Shown here: in pieces, positions 45,101 to 60,100 of the stretch
How positions within the stretch are numbered: position 1 is the stretch's first letter
Layout of the letters: each line of letters begins with the position of its first letter
Origin: Acanthaster planci
Lineage: Eukaryota; Echinodermata; Asteroidea; Valvatida; Acanthasteridae
NCBI RefSeq assembly: GCF_001949145.1
Contig: NW_019091360.1
Span: forward strand, 2,341,157 to 2,405,156
Direction: 5' to 3'
DNA: 64,000 nt
The notes under the pieces: model-generated
The model's database searches: none
Told to the model about the DNA's origin: nothing
The model's input: the letters and a program-made list of their open reading frames with translations, nothing else
Position numbers and translations under genes: made by a program

Positions 45101-48100
45101 TTTCTGAGCAAATTGACTCCTAGAAGTGCTATTTATAACCTTGGCCATTCCTCTTCTGTGGGACTTCCTGATCATGAGTCACCAGATCTTGGGGTCGATC
45201 ACTGAGAACACATCATGTTGGATGAGGACTTTTCCAGCAGGATGTGTGTATGTGTAGGTATATGAGGTTGCACAAAGGTCTTCTCCCACAAATTTGCTCT
45301 CATCAGATGACAAATCAATGTTTTGGTGTTTTTTTTTTGAAATGTGTTCCAGTCAATAGCTGAAGGCTGAGTCTAATGCAATTCCCAGTGTAAATTAATG
45401 TTTGTATTGTGACAGTTTTCCCATGTGTAACAGAAACCGGTTTCTCTGTTACATATGAAATGAGTCATAAAGCTCTTTAAACTAAAATCTTCAAAACACT
45501 TCATGTTTCTAGCATAGGTGCACAAGCTGAATGACATACATACCTACGAGCTGTGCCATATATTTGCTATTTAAGCAACTTTGTGTTAAACCAAATGAAA
45601 CTGTGCAAAATAATTTTTAAAAAAGCCAAAAAGTGAATTATGGGGGAAGCTGTTTGCCCATTTTTATGCCACCTGAAACCCTATCTAGAAAAACAACTTG
45701 TGATGAGAATATATGGTATGTCCACACAAAACTAAATCGGCAACAGTTGAAAAGAAACCTTTACTAACCAAAAATGACATGCATTGAACCATCATATTTA
45801 GTTTCTCTGTTACACGTCAAATGATTTCCTGTACCACTGCACAAAATGAGTCCGTACACGTCAAGTACATATAGTTATTCAGAGCAAAAATCATTTACAT
45901 TTATTGCATGTATGTATATCAATTACATATCAATAAGTTTTGAATTTGTTTAGACTACTTTGAAATTTTGACCTCCTTGTCACACATTTGGCCCCCTATT
46001 TAAAATAAAGACCCACACCCTGGTGTACAGAGTGGATCACCAATGGAAGAATAATGAAACATTGGACAGAAGTGGAAATATTCATTGCTCTAGACAAGAA
46101 TCAGTACCATCAAAAAAAGTAATCATTATTCCTGATAGGCCCATTGTTACACACACCTTGGGGTCTACATGAACGAGCCACTTTTACTTCAAAGAGCTTT
46201 GTGATACCAAAAAATGAACAGAATCCTCACGAATGTTGAGAGGCCTTTATGTTTGAGAGCATATTCAGTGCTTTCACTGCGACAATCCCTTCGGGCTGGG
46301 CCAGTTTTCTGGATTTTCAATTAGAGCCACACCAAACACTGTCCAGGATTGAGGTTGCAGAAAGTCGTTGTGAGGGGAAGGCTTGTCACAGGGTGGAGAG
46401 CCCTGAGTGAAGGAGCATCAGTGAACTCTCCTAGGAGTTTGTTGTACATGTACATAATGTATACATGTAGGCTACATAATTAATTTGTAGTACTTCTGAA
46501 TTTTTTAATAATAAAGTAGCTGTCAAATGCACTCCGCATGAATGTTATGTTTGCTTAAAACTCGATCCTACAAACTGAGTCTCAAGATGTTTTTTCAGTA
46601 ATTTTGTTCTCTAGCTGCGTCAGAAGTAAACTGAGTTCTTTCTTTTGATGTACATTGTATCTTGCTGAATTTGTCATCCTGATCAAAATTTATGCATGTA
46701 CATCATATGGATAAAAAAGTTTAGGATATAGTATTTGTCGAGAGTTCACATTGGGCAGGATTCATTTTTTACCTTTTCTCAGAAGTGGCTCTGACGATTG
46801 TGACTCATTTTGTTCTTGGTTGGGTTACATTTTGTATTTTTAAATAGCATCAATCACTTCCCCTGATCCTGGACTTTGACAGTTCCCCCTTCCAAAATGC
46901 AAGTTCATTTCCTCTGTTATCACCAGTTTAAGAGAGCCTGTACATTTACCCCACAGGTTACAAAATTAGAATTATCACACTCACTAGTTCCTCACATAAG
47001 TACACAAACAGAACCAATGTTTCGTTTAATCAGAAAGATCTGCAATATCCCAAAGCTTTCCTATCAGAATTACGAAATACATGTATAATGAATCATACAG
47101 GATTTTTGCATTGTTGCAAAAGAGGTATAAAGATTGGTAATACATAACAGATTGTCTCATGTAATAGTTGTGGTGATGATGTCTGTGAGCCTGGGACATA
47201 CATGTATGGGGTATGCCACTCAATGTGAAGACAATGTGTGGTATGATTGAAATGTACTCATAGGGTAGAATAGGCAAATGAGGACGTCCACAACAGAAGG
47301 CAATGGGGCAGTTGCCCAATGACCTTGCTGACAAAGGGTTGGCATACCAGTGTTTGGAGAACAAAGGGCCAAATATTTCCAGGGACACTACCAGTCATTC
47401 AGTTGAAAGAGCAGATTTCAAAGACTGACCTCTTTAATTTTTAAAATTCTTCCTTTTGTGACTGCCCTAAGTTAATGCTGTTGATTGATTCTTTTTTTTT
47501 TTTTTTTACAAAGTCTCTCTTTCCTTCAATAGGAAAACAAACTAGGAAAAGAAAAGCAGTTGTGTAAATTTTATTCACTGCTCTTACTTCAACATGAGGA
47601 AAAGGTTTTACAGACTTTTATGGAAAAGAAAGCTTTTCTGAAAAAAAGAAACTTGAGCAATACATACATGTATATGCAAATGTATGAAAGTAAATTCTCT
47701 AGCTTCAGTACCTCTGCATAATATGGCAACAAAGGATGTCATTCCCACAAACTGGTACGGAGAGTTCAGATTTCATGTAAACATATTCATTAAGGCATGG
47801 TGGAGTGTCATCTTTAAGTTTAACCCTAACAGTCCCCAATCCTTCTCCTGTTGGAGGATTGAGGATTGTTAGGGTTAATATTGTTACATGTATATTGTGT
47901 CAGGTGTTCTGTGTGTATTTCACAAAACATGGTTAAAGCAAATCAAATTGTACCTGGTAGCAACAGAATTTTCTGAATCTTGTTAGCTCATTTACATGTC
48001 TAAGCATTTTGCAAATATTTACGAAGTCTGTCTTTGGTAAACCCACTTGTAAAATGAATTGAACACATTGAGTTACATTGAACACATCTGAATAACAGTG

Positions 48101-51100
48101 CACATAATACAAGCTCTGGCATTCTTTGATCCTATTATTTTTCAACTAATCTCGAAGTTGGAACACACATAAACAACTGTGTCATCATCAAGTCCTTCTT
48201 ACTTCAGTGATCAAGAACTACCGGTACCTTGTTCCCAAATTTAGGATGACATGAAAATTTATGATGTGCATGACACATCGTTTATCTTGTTCTCTATCCA
48301 TGCTCTGTGCTCAGTATCCTCTCTCTTTTTTTTTGGTACTCGTACCTTCATCTTTTTACACTATGTGCCTACCACTAATGCAAGCAGCAGTCACGCCAGA
48401 GGCCTTTGAGTAAATAGACCCCTTGGTCTGACAATGGTGAGGTCCTTGGGAGTAAGTCCTGTCGTGACAGTGATACAATGTACCCCCATGCACATTGTTC
48501 ACCATCTGGGCCCAGGCTAAGCCACCCCTAACAGTTCCTGGATTATTGACATAACACAGGGGCACATGTACCTCTATGTGTAATTGTCTAATAATAAAAC
48601 AAGAATCAAGATCCGGGTAATTTTTTGTGATGTTGTATGTCAGCTTTCATGCAAAGAAGAAAAGAAATCTGTGCAGTGCAAGCCTTCTTTGTGTGTAATG
48701 TGTACATGCAAGCTTCAGTTGTTCATTTATGGTACATGTAGCATTGTGACTGTCTTGGAGTTTTTGTCAGAGGGGAACCTGCCCAAAATACTGTGCAAGT
48801 CTTAGACATGGACATGTATGAACCTGTACTGTGCATAGACGGAAATATGTCTTTGCTTGATGGGATACAGCGATGCGATGTTAGATTGGTGGCTCATGAG
48901 TCTGTAGCTTCTCTGCAACCCCTCTCACATCATCACGCTGTGTCTTCACTCTCTATCTTCTATTATCATCATGGAATGTGCTCCATTACTTCTCACAATA
49001 GTACTGTTAGATGAACCCTTTTCTCCTCCATCTGATCAACATCCATACATCACAACCCCCAAAGCCAGTTCCAAGTCTCTTGTCAATGTTCTCTGGAACT
49101 CTTGGTCTTCATCCTTTTTTCTGGATGCTTAAAAACATATCCCGGTTCAAGAGCTATTCGAATAAACGTCTTCCACATGGAGCATACGATAGCACACCTT
49201 TATTTCCCCTCATCACCTTTTTCTCTGTACTGGTATTTCTTTTCTTGTAGCCGTACACCTTGAGCAGCCGCTGATTGACTTGTGGAGGGCAAATTGTATG
49301 TCAGAAAACCCCACAAAGTTATTTCCACAAACAGGTGCATGCACTACAGTACATGTATCCACCGCACATGCATCAGAATGGATTTATAATTGTAAGCAGT
49401 TCATCTGTACCCATTTTAACTGAAGCCTGGTTTCCATACGGTCGTAACAAACTCCGACGGCCCGCAAGATGTCAAGACGCAGACAGTCGTGGAAGAGATC
49501 CTGTGCGTAACGTCATTCCACCCAAAAAATAAATCAAAATGGCATGCGAAACATGGAACTTTTTGAAAAAAAAAAAAAACCTTCTTAGGTAGCAGTGTCA
49601 CCTCTTGAAGCTACATGTAAACTGATACTCCAGTTTGATGTAATTTGTTAATTGTCAGCTATTTTGTTCATGATTATGGCTGCATATGCTTGTAATAAGG
49701 AGAAAATCAACAAAATGAGTGGTACTAAGCGAGAGGAACATCATTGTACATGTATGCCAGCGTGTGTGTTTGTATAGGCCTACTCAGCGATTCAACGCAC
49801 ACAGTCGATAAAGTTGAAACGGGCTCAACTTTACTGATCCATCTGGGGTTAGTTTGTGTAGCGGTAACTGGGTTATCGGCGATACTTCCATTTGACATGT
49901 TTTGCAGTTTGCATATTGATTGTGTTTTCTTATGTTGATATGGAAATCAGGCTTTTCATCTACATGTACATTGGGGGAGAAAATTAAGGGAGAAATTTTC
50001 ACCTCTTTTCAAAATTGTGAGATTTTCATTGCATTTAATGCGGTTTGTAATGGGGTTTTTACAGTACATACATGTACATGTAGATAGTGCATTGTCAGAT
50101 TTGAAAATCATCATTTTTCAAGAAATGACAGAGAATGTTGTCCACTTTGAAGTGTGCTGATGTATTGCACATGTATGCTTGTGATTCACAAATGTTTTGT
50201 AAGGTTGATTCATATGTACATGTGTGATGCATGTTGTTCAGTAAAGAATTTATCTCTTAAAAGATCCGCCATTTCCAACATCCCTACTGTCCCTTTTCAA
50301 TAGTGACTGCAGGCCAGTTGGGGATGAACTTTAATTATTTTGTGAAAGATGACTTTGTGTTATATTTATTTATTTATTTATTTTTTGGACTGAGTCAGTT
50401 TAGTTTGAGTGTTACATATACTGTACTGTATCTGCTCCAAGTTGAAGTGCATCCTCACCGGTAAAGGAAAGACAGATTGGTACGAAGAAGTTTCCCAACC
50501 AAGTTCAATTCTTGCACCCATTCAGCTTGCACGCAAAGACCATACGTTCCAGTATGAATTTGTTGTGCGTACTCAGCGTGCCCTGTGCCAAATGCATACA
50601 AACTTGGGCGCCTGTGCGATAAGTTCATACCAAAGGACTGTCAATTTCATTTAAAAACCGCCCTCTTTTGTTCCTGCTGGGAGTGGATAGTCCATGATAG
50701 TGATGAGTTTTGTTGTTTTTCCCTTCTGTTTCTACATGTACATGCAGGATGAGGACACCGCCAATGCTACAGCCAATGTCAAAACCAACACAGATTACAA
50801 TGAGGACATTGCCAAGAAAGCTGATGATCACAATGGAACAACTAATTCCTATGAGGTATTGTACTGTATGGCTTGGAGTACATGTGGCTACTGTACTAGT
50901 TGTATTGAGCCTGTTTGGGGTTATTTGTTTTAGTGTATGCCCTGTAATGAGGGGATGGGGGAGGAACAGGTGCACTCTTTAATGTTCCACCAAGTCACCC
51001 CTATATTGTTGGCATTTCACAAATTGTTTTTTAAGGGTGAGAAGCGCTAATGCTTTCTATTACTGGCAGCATCCTTTTCCTGTTCTTATTTGAAACAATT

Positions 51101-54100
51101 TGGCAGGGGAAAAATTGTCCCTTCCTCAGCCCCATATGTACCCTTTATCCCAGACCTGGACTAAGCCGCATCATTGTAGTGATACAGTGCTCTGAAGAAG
51201 TACAAATCATCACTTTTACATGTACGTGTATATTTTACAAATTTATAAGTTAGGACTGCAACATTTGCAAAGTTAAAGTCTTTTAAATCCTTGCAACAAG
51301 TGAAGCATAAAACAGATTTTCGGATGCTGCTCAAGTGATTGAAAGCAGAATTGAAGATGTCATGAATCGGTACATGTAAATGGAAGACGGACACATTTAT
51401 AGCAGAAAATCTGTTGGCTCTGCGGGTTCATACTACATGTATCTGATCTCTGTGAACTGGTTATTCGTCATCTGGAAGTGACCATCGGCCACCAAGGTTT
51501 TTCTGATTGATCATAATGCAGTTATACTCAAGAATACATGAACACATGCTTGTACGTCACAAGGGGGACATTTGTGGATTGCACTGTTAGTTGTGATCTG
51601 TGCCTGACTGAGTTCCCTTAGCAGAAAGGTAAAAAAAACCAACAGATCTCAGAAGTTGGTCACCCGTAATTAGTACACCACAGCTGGTATTGCCTGGCCC
51701 TGGACTGAAGAAAGGTGCTTTAAAGCTGATCATCTGTACAGAATGTTTTACTGCAGGAAAGCAATATCCATCCTGTCGTGACATTTGGAAACTTGCTGCA
51801 GGCTTGAAAGACTACACTGTAGCTCTGTCAGTGAATGCACAGTGTTCAAACTCTTGTACATGTAGGTGAACAATTTCATCTGGAAGGTGCTCATGTGACT
51901 CATGTTTGGGTATTAAAAGAACAGTTGGCCCTGTAAGTTGGCTTACGTCGCAATGATTTGACTCCATTAGTTCATGCATAGGCACACTTGTAATATACTC
52001 ATGCACTGTGAGAAGTGTTAGCAATGAACAGTTGAAAATGAACTTGTTTGAATGTGATGTGCCTGTGTGCTAGCATGCACTGTACATTGGCGCTACTGTA
52101 GTCGTTTGAAAAGCATTATTGAAATTCTCAATCAAAGTATGGCGCTGATACGTGTACGGCACCAGGTAGGAGGACTGAGTGGATGGATCCAGTGACACAT
52201 CTTCGCTGGCTGTGAGCACCCTACCGGGTACCTTAAAAATCTTGAACTTTCTTGTGGCATTGAATCGTGCACGCTGGATCCATTGACCCCCTGCATGCGT
52301 GGGAATCCACGGCCCAGTTTTCTCCGTAGGAATGGAGGCTTTGCATACTGAATGAAGATTGTGTTCACATTTTGGGAAGTGCCTAGCAGATTTGTTTGAA
52401 AGTGTCACCAGTATGCCTAGGGATCAAATATGAGGCCATAACTTGATACATGTATGCCGTGATAACTTGTGTACCATACAGGTACATATTCCTAGCATTC
52501 ACATAGTCTGAGGACAGCTTCCAATGAATTTTTAGTGCAGAAATGTGAAGCCTATGGATTCCTGGTTCGGAACCAGTGTGTCACAAGTTTTAAATTTGAT
52601 GTGAGGAATTGTGGCTGATGATTGAAGCTAGCACCATTTTATACATGAAGCCTGTGGCCACATTTTGCTCCGAGTCTGAGCAGATGTCCTGCAGGCACAC
52701 AGTGTGCACACCACAGAATAAGTTGATATCTCAAGCAATCTCCAAGAGAACAAAGTAATTTCCTCTCGCCTCGCTCGACACTCGAGATATTTTCCTGAAC
52801 TTTGGCTGTTTCTGGGGGAGGGGTCTCTGCTAGTGGCAAGTGCGGTTTGCATTCAGGAGATATCCTTCCCCCCCCCCATTGACCCGTGCTCTAGTTTTAT
52901 TAATGCCCCGGCCTGAATGGAACTTGTCACACCACCGAGCATTCACGATGTCATAACTGTCATGCGATGTTCGTCATCTAGTAGAATGGGGCTCATGTGT
53001 CCAGATGTCTAGGCCTGGAGGAGGGTCAAGGGAAAGTTGATTAAGTCTGGTATAATGTACGATGCCCTAGCTCCGTCACATTCTGTAAGCTGACTTTGAT
53101 TTGTCCGAGTGTTCTTATTGCCCTTGTTTTTTTATTCCTCATACATTATGAAATCACAAATGGAAAATAAACCACATTACCATACTGTGCTAACGGATAG
53201 ACAGCAGTGAAGAAAAAATGGCAGTGAAGGAAAGTTTTGAAACATTCTCACCATCCCAATGAAATTTCAACTTCATTGGGATTTCATCGGGAAAAACAAT
53301 GAGATCAAGTACAACTTTAACAAGCCTCTTAAATATTGACCACGGTACCGTATTCAGCTTGCATCTTACCAGGTAGAGGTTGTAAAATTGACTGGTCATC
53401 AGACAGTTAGATTTGCTCATGAACATGGTTCCCCCTCACAGTCGGAATTAATGTCAGGTGTTGCTTCAGGCAGGGTCTAGGAGCTACACTCTCTACCTGC
53501 CATGCGTTATTTGTGAACCCCCAGGATTTGCCAAGCAAACGAATGCCATCCACAAAATGACTTGTTAATGCATGCTGCTACCTTAGACATAGTTTGGTTT
53601 AAACTTTGCTGCGAACGGGGCATTTTCTGCCCAGAAGTTTAGAAAAGGGGGAGAAGTTACTCTATGTACAAAAACAGTTTGAAAGAGTCGGTGGGTTTGG
53701 CATCAAATATGATGGGCAGTTTCGATAAATATCATCACACCTTCACACTGTACTAATATACATGTACATGTATGATTTGTTGATTTCCTTCATAGGCATG
53801 TACAATGTACACGTCATGTACATGTACATGAACAAGTACTTGTAGGGATGTTATAGTACTTCCTATCTGTTTGAATCTCTGGTTAAGACATCAAACAGCT
53901 GTCCCTCACCATGGCAACCTCACCTGTCCTGAGAAGTCACCAGCCAGCAGATAATCTTACTGCATCATTGCACAGCTACATGTAGCATATGTTGGCTCCC
54001 AGAGCAGGAGGTCAGAAATAGGTTATCACAGATTGAGATCGCTGCACTTTGGCATCTTAACACAGCACTTCTTCATCAAAGCATGCATAGAAATTGTAAC

Positions 54101-57100
54101 TATGATTGTATAGGCTTTCAACAAAGTTTGGGTTGGATTTTGTGCGTGTCCCTTGCATATCTGAAACAGTGTGTGATTCAAATTTAGAACGCATTCTTTG
54201 ATTTTCAAGAGTGATTAGGTACCGCAAATGACCTGACAAAGGAATAAGAATAGTGCGGAGTCCAGGACACAGGACACAGAAGGGTCACCCTTTTGGACCC
54301 CAGATTTATAGAGTGGTCCAGTGTCTTGTAAGCATTGGATTTGTATTCCTCCACAGTGTACCAGTGTTTCAGAGACCTTTTTCACTCACTGGTGTGCAAC
54401 ACCAGGGCACAGAAATGGAAGGGAAGGGGCAAAAAAAAGTACAGGTGTTAATTAACCCATTTATAGATTAATGAGAAATTGCCTGGTACTTTCTCCTAAA
54501 TATGGCCATTTTCAAAACTTTATCACTGCTGGGGGAAGGGACACACAGGGGAGGAACACACCATTGTGATCCTTGCCATGTACCAGTACAGGGGAGTAGT
54601 GACAGATTCTATTGCAACTTAGTATGAACATAGACACCTGTGTCTCTCTTTACATGCATGCACTGGCATCTGTGTGCAAGGTTTTAAGGGTCCAGGAATG
54701 CCACGCCTCCATCTGTGATTCAGCACTTTTCTCGTTGAAAGTCAGTGAAACACTGCAGATTTTTCTTCGGCATCCTGCTGTGAAAGTTAATGACTCATGC
54801 AAATATTAAATGTACATGTACTGGTACATGGGCATGTATGTGTGTACCTTTGTAAAGTATGCGTTTGGTTTCTTGAGGGTTACGCACTGCAGGTGTTGCT
54901 TTTCAATCTTTCTAAAATCCTGTGTTTTTCTGGGATGTTGTGTTTGACATTCCCTGTTGTTTAGATACCTTCTTCATGAACATGTATGCATCACGAATGC
55001 ACATTGCACTGAAATAAAACTCCATAGCATGTGCAACAGATTGCAAAGCTGTAATTAATTTTAAAATCTGACTTTTTGTCAAAAATAACGGGCCTTTTCT
55101 GTCATTGTCTCTACAGCTACATTTGTAACGATTCCTTTGTACACAGTATTCGAACAGTAGATGTGCATGTGGGTGTCGTCCACACATGGGATGGAGCCTT
55201 AAATTAAATGCCCAACACAGTGTCTTCAAACATTTTGGACCTCCAAAGAAAATAAGAATTGGCCTCCATGTCCCCACTTTCATCATGTTTCCATCCTCTG
55301 TTTATTTTTTTTTCTTGTGTAAAAAAATGGTTGCGATGCTTACATGTAGCTTTTAAATTGGAGCAGAGTTAAAAATTGTTTTCTATCCGGTCACTTTGCA
55401 CCTTTAATTCCCCAGCACTCTATCATCGGTAATCTTGCAATGACCACTGCATACCTAGCATTGCTGTACGTAGTACCAACCGAAACTAAACACTCTGGGC
55501 GTCGGTGTGCATGGTACACACTGCAAGCCTGCACATGTGTGCGCTCGCGTGCACTGTTCACTGGCTACAGCAAAGGCAAGTTTCCCATATTAGGAGCTGT
55601 CCCTGAATGTATTTTCTCCGCAAATTGAAGGGATCCCTCCATTAGTTTCTCCCGCCAGGTTGTGACCCCTCCTCGTGTCAAGTGCGTCACTGGAGGTCAC
55701 TTGGGGTCAAGTAAAGGTCAACTAATGGGACAGTTCTGAGTGTGTATATTAGCTGTGAAGACCTAGTAATGAAGGCTGGTCGGGTAATTTGACTGGCTGT
55801 AAGTGATAGCTGGTTGTCTGCAGTTGAGATGGCCTCAAGGCAGTCTCCTTCACATTACCAACCAGGGGCCTGGCTAGAACCAATAAATAAGGCCAAGAAA
55901 AAAAAATACTGGTTGATCATTCCTGCCTCTAGACTTTTGAGGCCACATCCTTTGTTTACTGTTTTTTGTTTCCCCCCTCCCATCTCTATTTTCACAAAAA
56001 AATCTTTGTTCATTTTTTTAGCGTGAAAACTCAGTTGAAAAGAACATACCGGCATGCCTATTTGAAATAGAACATGTGTGGATTATTGGTGGAAGATAGT
56101 TTCAGCAGTCATTTTGAACAGAAATAATATTAGAAATTTTGAATATTAAGAAGCTACTGCTGGCCACCATGGGGTGAAAATTAAAATGAAATCCCATCCT
56201 CCCATTTCTATGAAACAAAAACCAGATCAGGTCGCCTTTTTTTACTTGGCTCAAGTGATTCTTCAACAACAAGAGGAAAATTCACAAATAGTTCCTTCTC
56301 TTCTTCAACCTGAAAAAAAAAACATGAGACTGAATATGCCCCACACGTGATGTACTTCTTTGGCACAACAAACAGGGATGAAATGTCTCAGCCTTGAGTT
56401 GTAAATCATATCGCCTGTTTGCCAACCGTTACCATTTGTCTTTATACAATGGCCCAGAAAGGCTACTGACATTTAACAAGTTGGAAAACATTTATTGGAT
56501 TCAGTGACAACGATGATAGAAATATGGACAGCCAAAGCCCCATGCTGACTTTTCTAGCCTACATGTATTCGTTCAGTTTCTTCCTTTCTTGCAGCCTGAA
56601 GAAAGGCTTTCCACAAGGCTTGCTCCCGTCCTCCTATGAGTATCACAGATATTGGAATCAAGTTGGTGGTTGTATCATAAAACAATAAATATTGTCCAGG
56701 GACAAAGTACAAACTATGACTTTTACTGTAGCAGATTTATATATTTATATAACGGGTTTTGCCTTTACCCAACGTGCATATTAATNNNNNNNNNNNNNNN
56801 NNNNNNCTAGTGCAGACGTCTTAACCACGCGACCACCGATCTTGCCGGGGTTGGCTGGCCAGTCCAAGTCCAACGTATATTAATATATACGTTGGGTAAG
56901 GGCAAAAACCCTGTTATATAAATTAACATCTCCCCAACGCAAACATACATCTTGAAAATGTAGCAGATTTGTTGGCCATACACTGTAAAACAAGCCTATC
57001 TACACTGTACATGTACATGGGATGTGTACTGGTACATGTACCGGGTATATGCGTCCTCTTGTCTGTAGTGAAACTATTTTAACAGGAAGGAATATAGCCC

Positions 57101-60100
57101 AATTGCAGAGATTTTCTGTACCCCTGCTCCATCTGTTCATTTACATTTTGTTCAAATCATTAGTGAAGATGAAAAATATCCCCACATTGATTTTGATGAT
57201 GAGGGGTGCCCGGCAAGTAAAGTACCCATATCTCCGAAACCGGGGTCTAATTTCACAGCACATCTCCGCTCTCAGCGCAGAAGTTAGTCACGCTAACTGT
57301 AGCAGGAAATGTCCCTGATCTTTTCCTACCTCCATGATTTGAGCAAGCTTTCTTTTTTCCCCTCTGGCTTTTGCTTACAACTCAGCTGCCTCTGGGAGGC
57401 TTAATTAAATTGGACCCAGGCTAAGAGTGAGTTTCATAGGCTGAATGGAGACTGTGTCTAATGGGTGCCCAGACAGCCAGCTCCAAAGTACACACATGTA
57501 AATGATATTGATTACATCTTAACTCTTTCACCCAGGCACTGGGGAGAATGGCAGGGGCCATTCAGGGTCAACTAGCACTGTACAATCCATAACTCGGAGT
57601 GAAACTTAACATCATATCTGGACTGTGGATCCAGAATTTACCTGGTAGATTTTGGAACTGTTTTACTTTTTCCCTTAGGAAAACCTTTTCTGCTGGACAC
57701 TCATTGTCAATCATTTCTTCGTACTTTGTCATCAGTTGTTCATTTTTTTTTGCAATCGGTCAAAGAACAAGACTTTGCTAAAAGCATAAGAGTATACCAG
57801 TACATGTATGTACATACACATGTTCACGTACAACATCAAATAACTTAAGTACAAATTTAGTCTTTTATTAATTATACTTTCATGAGTACACCTAGTCACC
57901 AACATGTTGTAAATTACCAGTAGAAAATTGTCTACATAATTAAAAGTTTTATTTTCCATATGGCTTTGCCAGAGAGATGATTAGATGGCACGAGATCGCA
58001 GCAATCACTACGAACAACCCTATAAAAATATGCACAGTACACGTACATACATGTACCAGTATGTACTTGTACGGTACATGTACATTATGTGCACATCATG
58101 TACTGATATGACCTTGGCAAAGCTAACTTGGAACCTGAATAATTTCACTCAAACTCAGTGTTACGTTGCTTTACTCGCATTTTGACCCACTGTGAAACAT
58201 TTTCATATCAAAGTTTTCCCAGCCAAGTGGGTTACTTTTACTGTGTGTTTTTTTCTCCAAGACCAGCTGTGTGTAGTTTTTGTGCATTCGGAGGCAACAT
58301 CCTAAATCCTTACTACTGGCACACGGCCCGATTTGGATTGCTTGTTATTGACTGTAAAACACTCAAAGGACACATACATAGACAATCCGTTCATGGTATT
58401 CCTTTACTTTGGAAATCAATTTTCCCTCAAGAAAATCATCTGCAAACTGTACCGCAAGTGTGTTGCCAGTTCTTATGATTTAGCCTCTTGACCATGTGGT
58501 CGTTGACCTTAGATCCATCATTTAAGATTAATACCCAGATGCACACAACCAATCATCTTGCATCAGTTTGTAGCAACTGCTGCAGTAGATGTTTATCAAA
58601 CGGCATATGTTCATGTACCAATTCTCTCTGGAATCTGCAATCCATAATCAGCTTCATTTTTTAAATGGCCTGAGGGTATGCTGTGTTTGTGTAAAAAATT
58701 AATTGGTCTTGGCCCCAAACTGCAAAACTTAAATACACATGTTGGACTAACCTTCAAGGACATGTCCATTTTTTCCCAGGACCTACATGTACGTGTAGCA
58801 GTCCATGGTTGGAAACCAAATCTCACACCCACCCTTTGGCTTTCTTGTGGTTTTCTTGAGCCGTCATTCAGACATTCTTTGCCTTTTTAATACATGTATA
58901 CAAAGCTTTGTCCACACTTTCCTGAAAACTACATAGAAACCTTGTCCTTGCCAGTGCAGTATTTCGAATTCCAACAACAGTGTTTGACTGTGACAGATTG
59001 GAATTCTGAACTTGTTGGCTGGGTTCAACATATCAACAATTAATTTTTTAAGAATACCATTGAACCATAAGTTAATCTAGAATTATGACGGTGACAAAGT
59101 TTATGCATATTCGTCAATTCAAACCCTAACAGCCATCAGTATTGTGACAATAAGTGGCCTCAAAAGTTTTTTTCCTTTATTTTCTATTTGTGTGTTACAC
59201 AGACCTTTACTGTTTTACATACCGGTAAGGTTCTTTTTTTAATCATTTAACCACACCTGTACATCTCCTTGCTGATCCAGTCATCTCCTAGCCTTTCCAA
59301 AATCAATGTCTGGAGGTTTGAATTATTGTCAAGGACAGGGAAAGGCAGAGCTGGGGCATTGCTAGGACCACCAGCATGAATCCTAGGAGTTTTGGGGGTG
59401 TACAGTGTACCACCCACTTTTCAGGATTCAGGAAGGTACTGGGAAACATGCAAAAAACGGGGTAAGGTAGTGAAAATAAGAGTCTTACCAATTCCATGTT
59501 TGCGTATGGGAAGTACATGTACATGTTTAGCAGCAAGGAAGTTTTCTGAGACCCGATATTTCTGCAACTTTATACTCTTCACTGTATGACAATTACAAGT
59601 GTTTGACATCCCCGGCCTTGTCAGTGAAATGCATGAAAAAGTGCAATTTTTGAAACAAAAAATTTCTTATGCTCTCCGGGGCAAGTGAAGGCACTATTGC
59701 TGTGATGTCATCTAGGGAAGACATGTTGCAAGGCACAGGTTTTTCTTTGTTGAATTGTGAGCCCCAAACCGACTCAACTCTCATTTTTGAGAGAGGGATG
59801 CATGCTTGCTTAATGATACTGGTACATGTATGTACCTACATAAACGTGAATCACCCAGGAAAGAAACTTGTGGCCAGCAAAATCTGTAACAAAAAGAATC
59901 AGTAGGTTTTTCTGTGTGCTTTGATCAATGCAACATTGGATTTCTCGTCCTGGGATGATGTCACAGTTTTGCTCACAAATATGGAAATACTCCTACGTAC
60001 ATGTTTAAAGACCAAACAGCAGGAAAATACCCCTTTTAAATGCTGAAATAAACGTGGAAGATGATATTAACTGAGATGCAAAGATGGATTTTGGAGGTTT

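Larger units (their letters stand above)
42179..50747 (+). other. Intron 1 of gene 2
   Basis: 8.6 kb, GTGGGT...GCAG. It is rich in TACATGTA palindromes (clusters near 43010-43200, 44265-44300, 44600-44620, 44960). It contains a palindrome at 45426-45452 and a hairpin at 47820-47878. The open frame at 44002-44235 is not recognisable and has no supporting splice structure. Confidence 0.55.

Noticed and set aside
47820-47878. Interstitial telomere repeat (CCCTAA / TTAGGG)
   Set aside because: Only one unit is present on each hairpin arm; there is no tandem array.
50625-50975. Minus-strand ORF of 116 codons with a hydrophobic membrane-like stretch
   Set aside because: It lies antisense to gene 2 exon 2 and its flanking introns, resembles no family I know, and has no splice or promoter context. 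The plus-strand exon has clear AG/GT borders.
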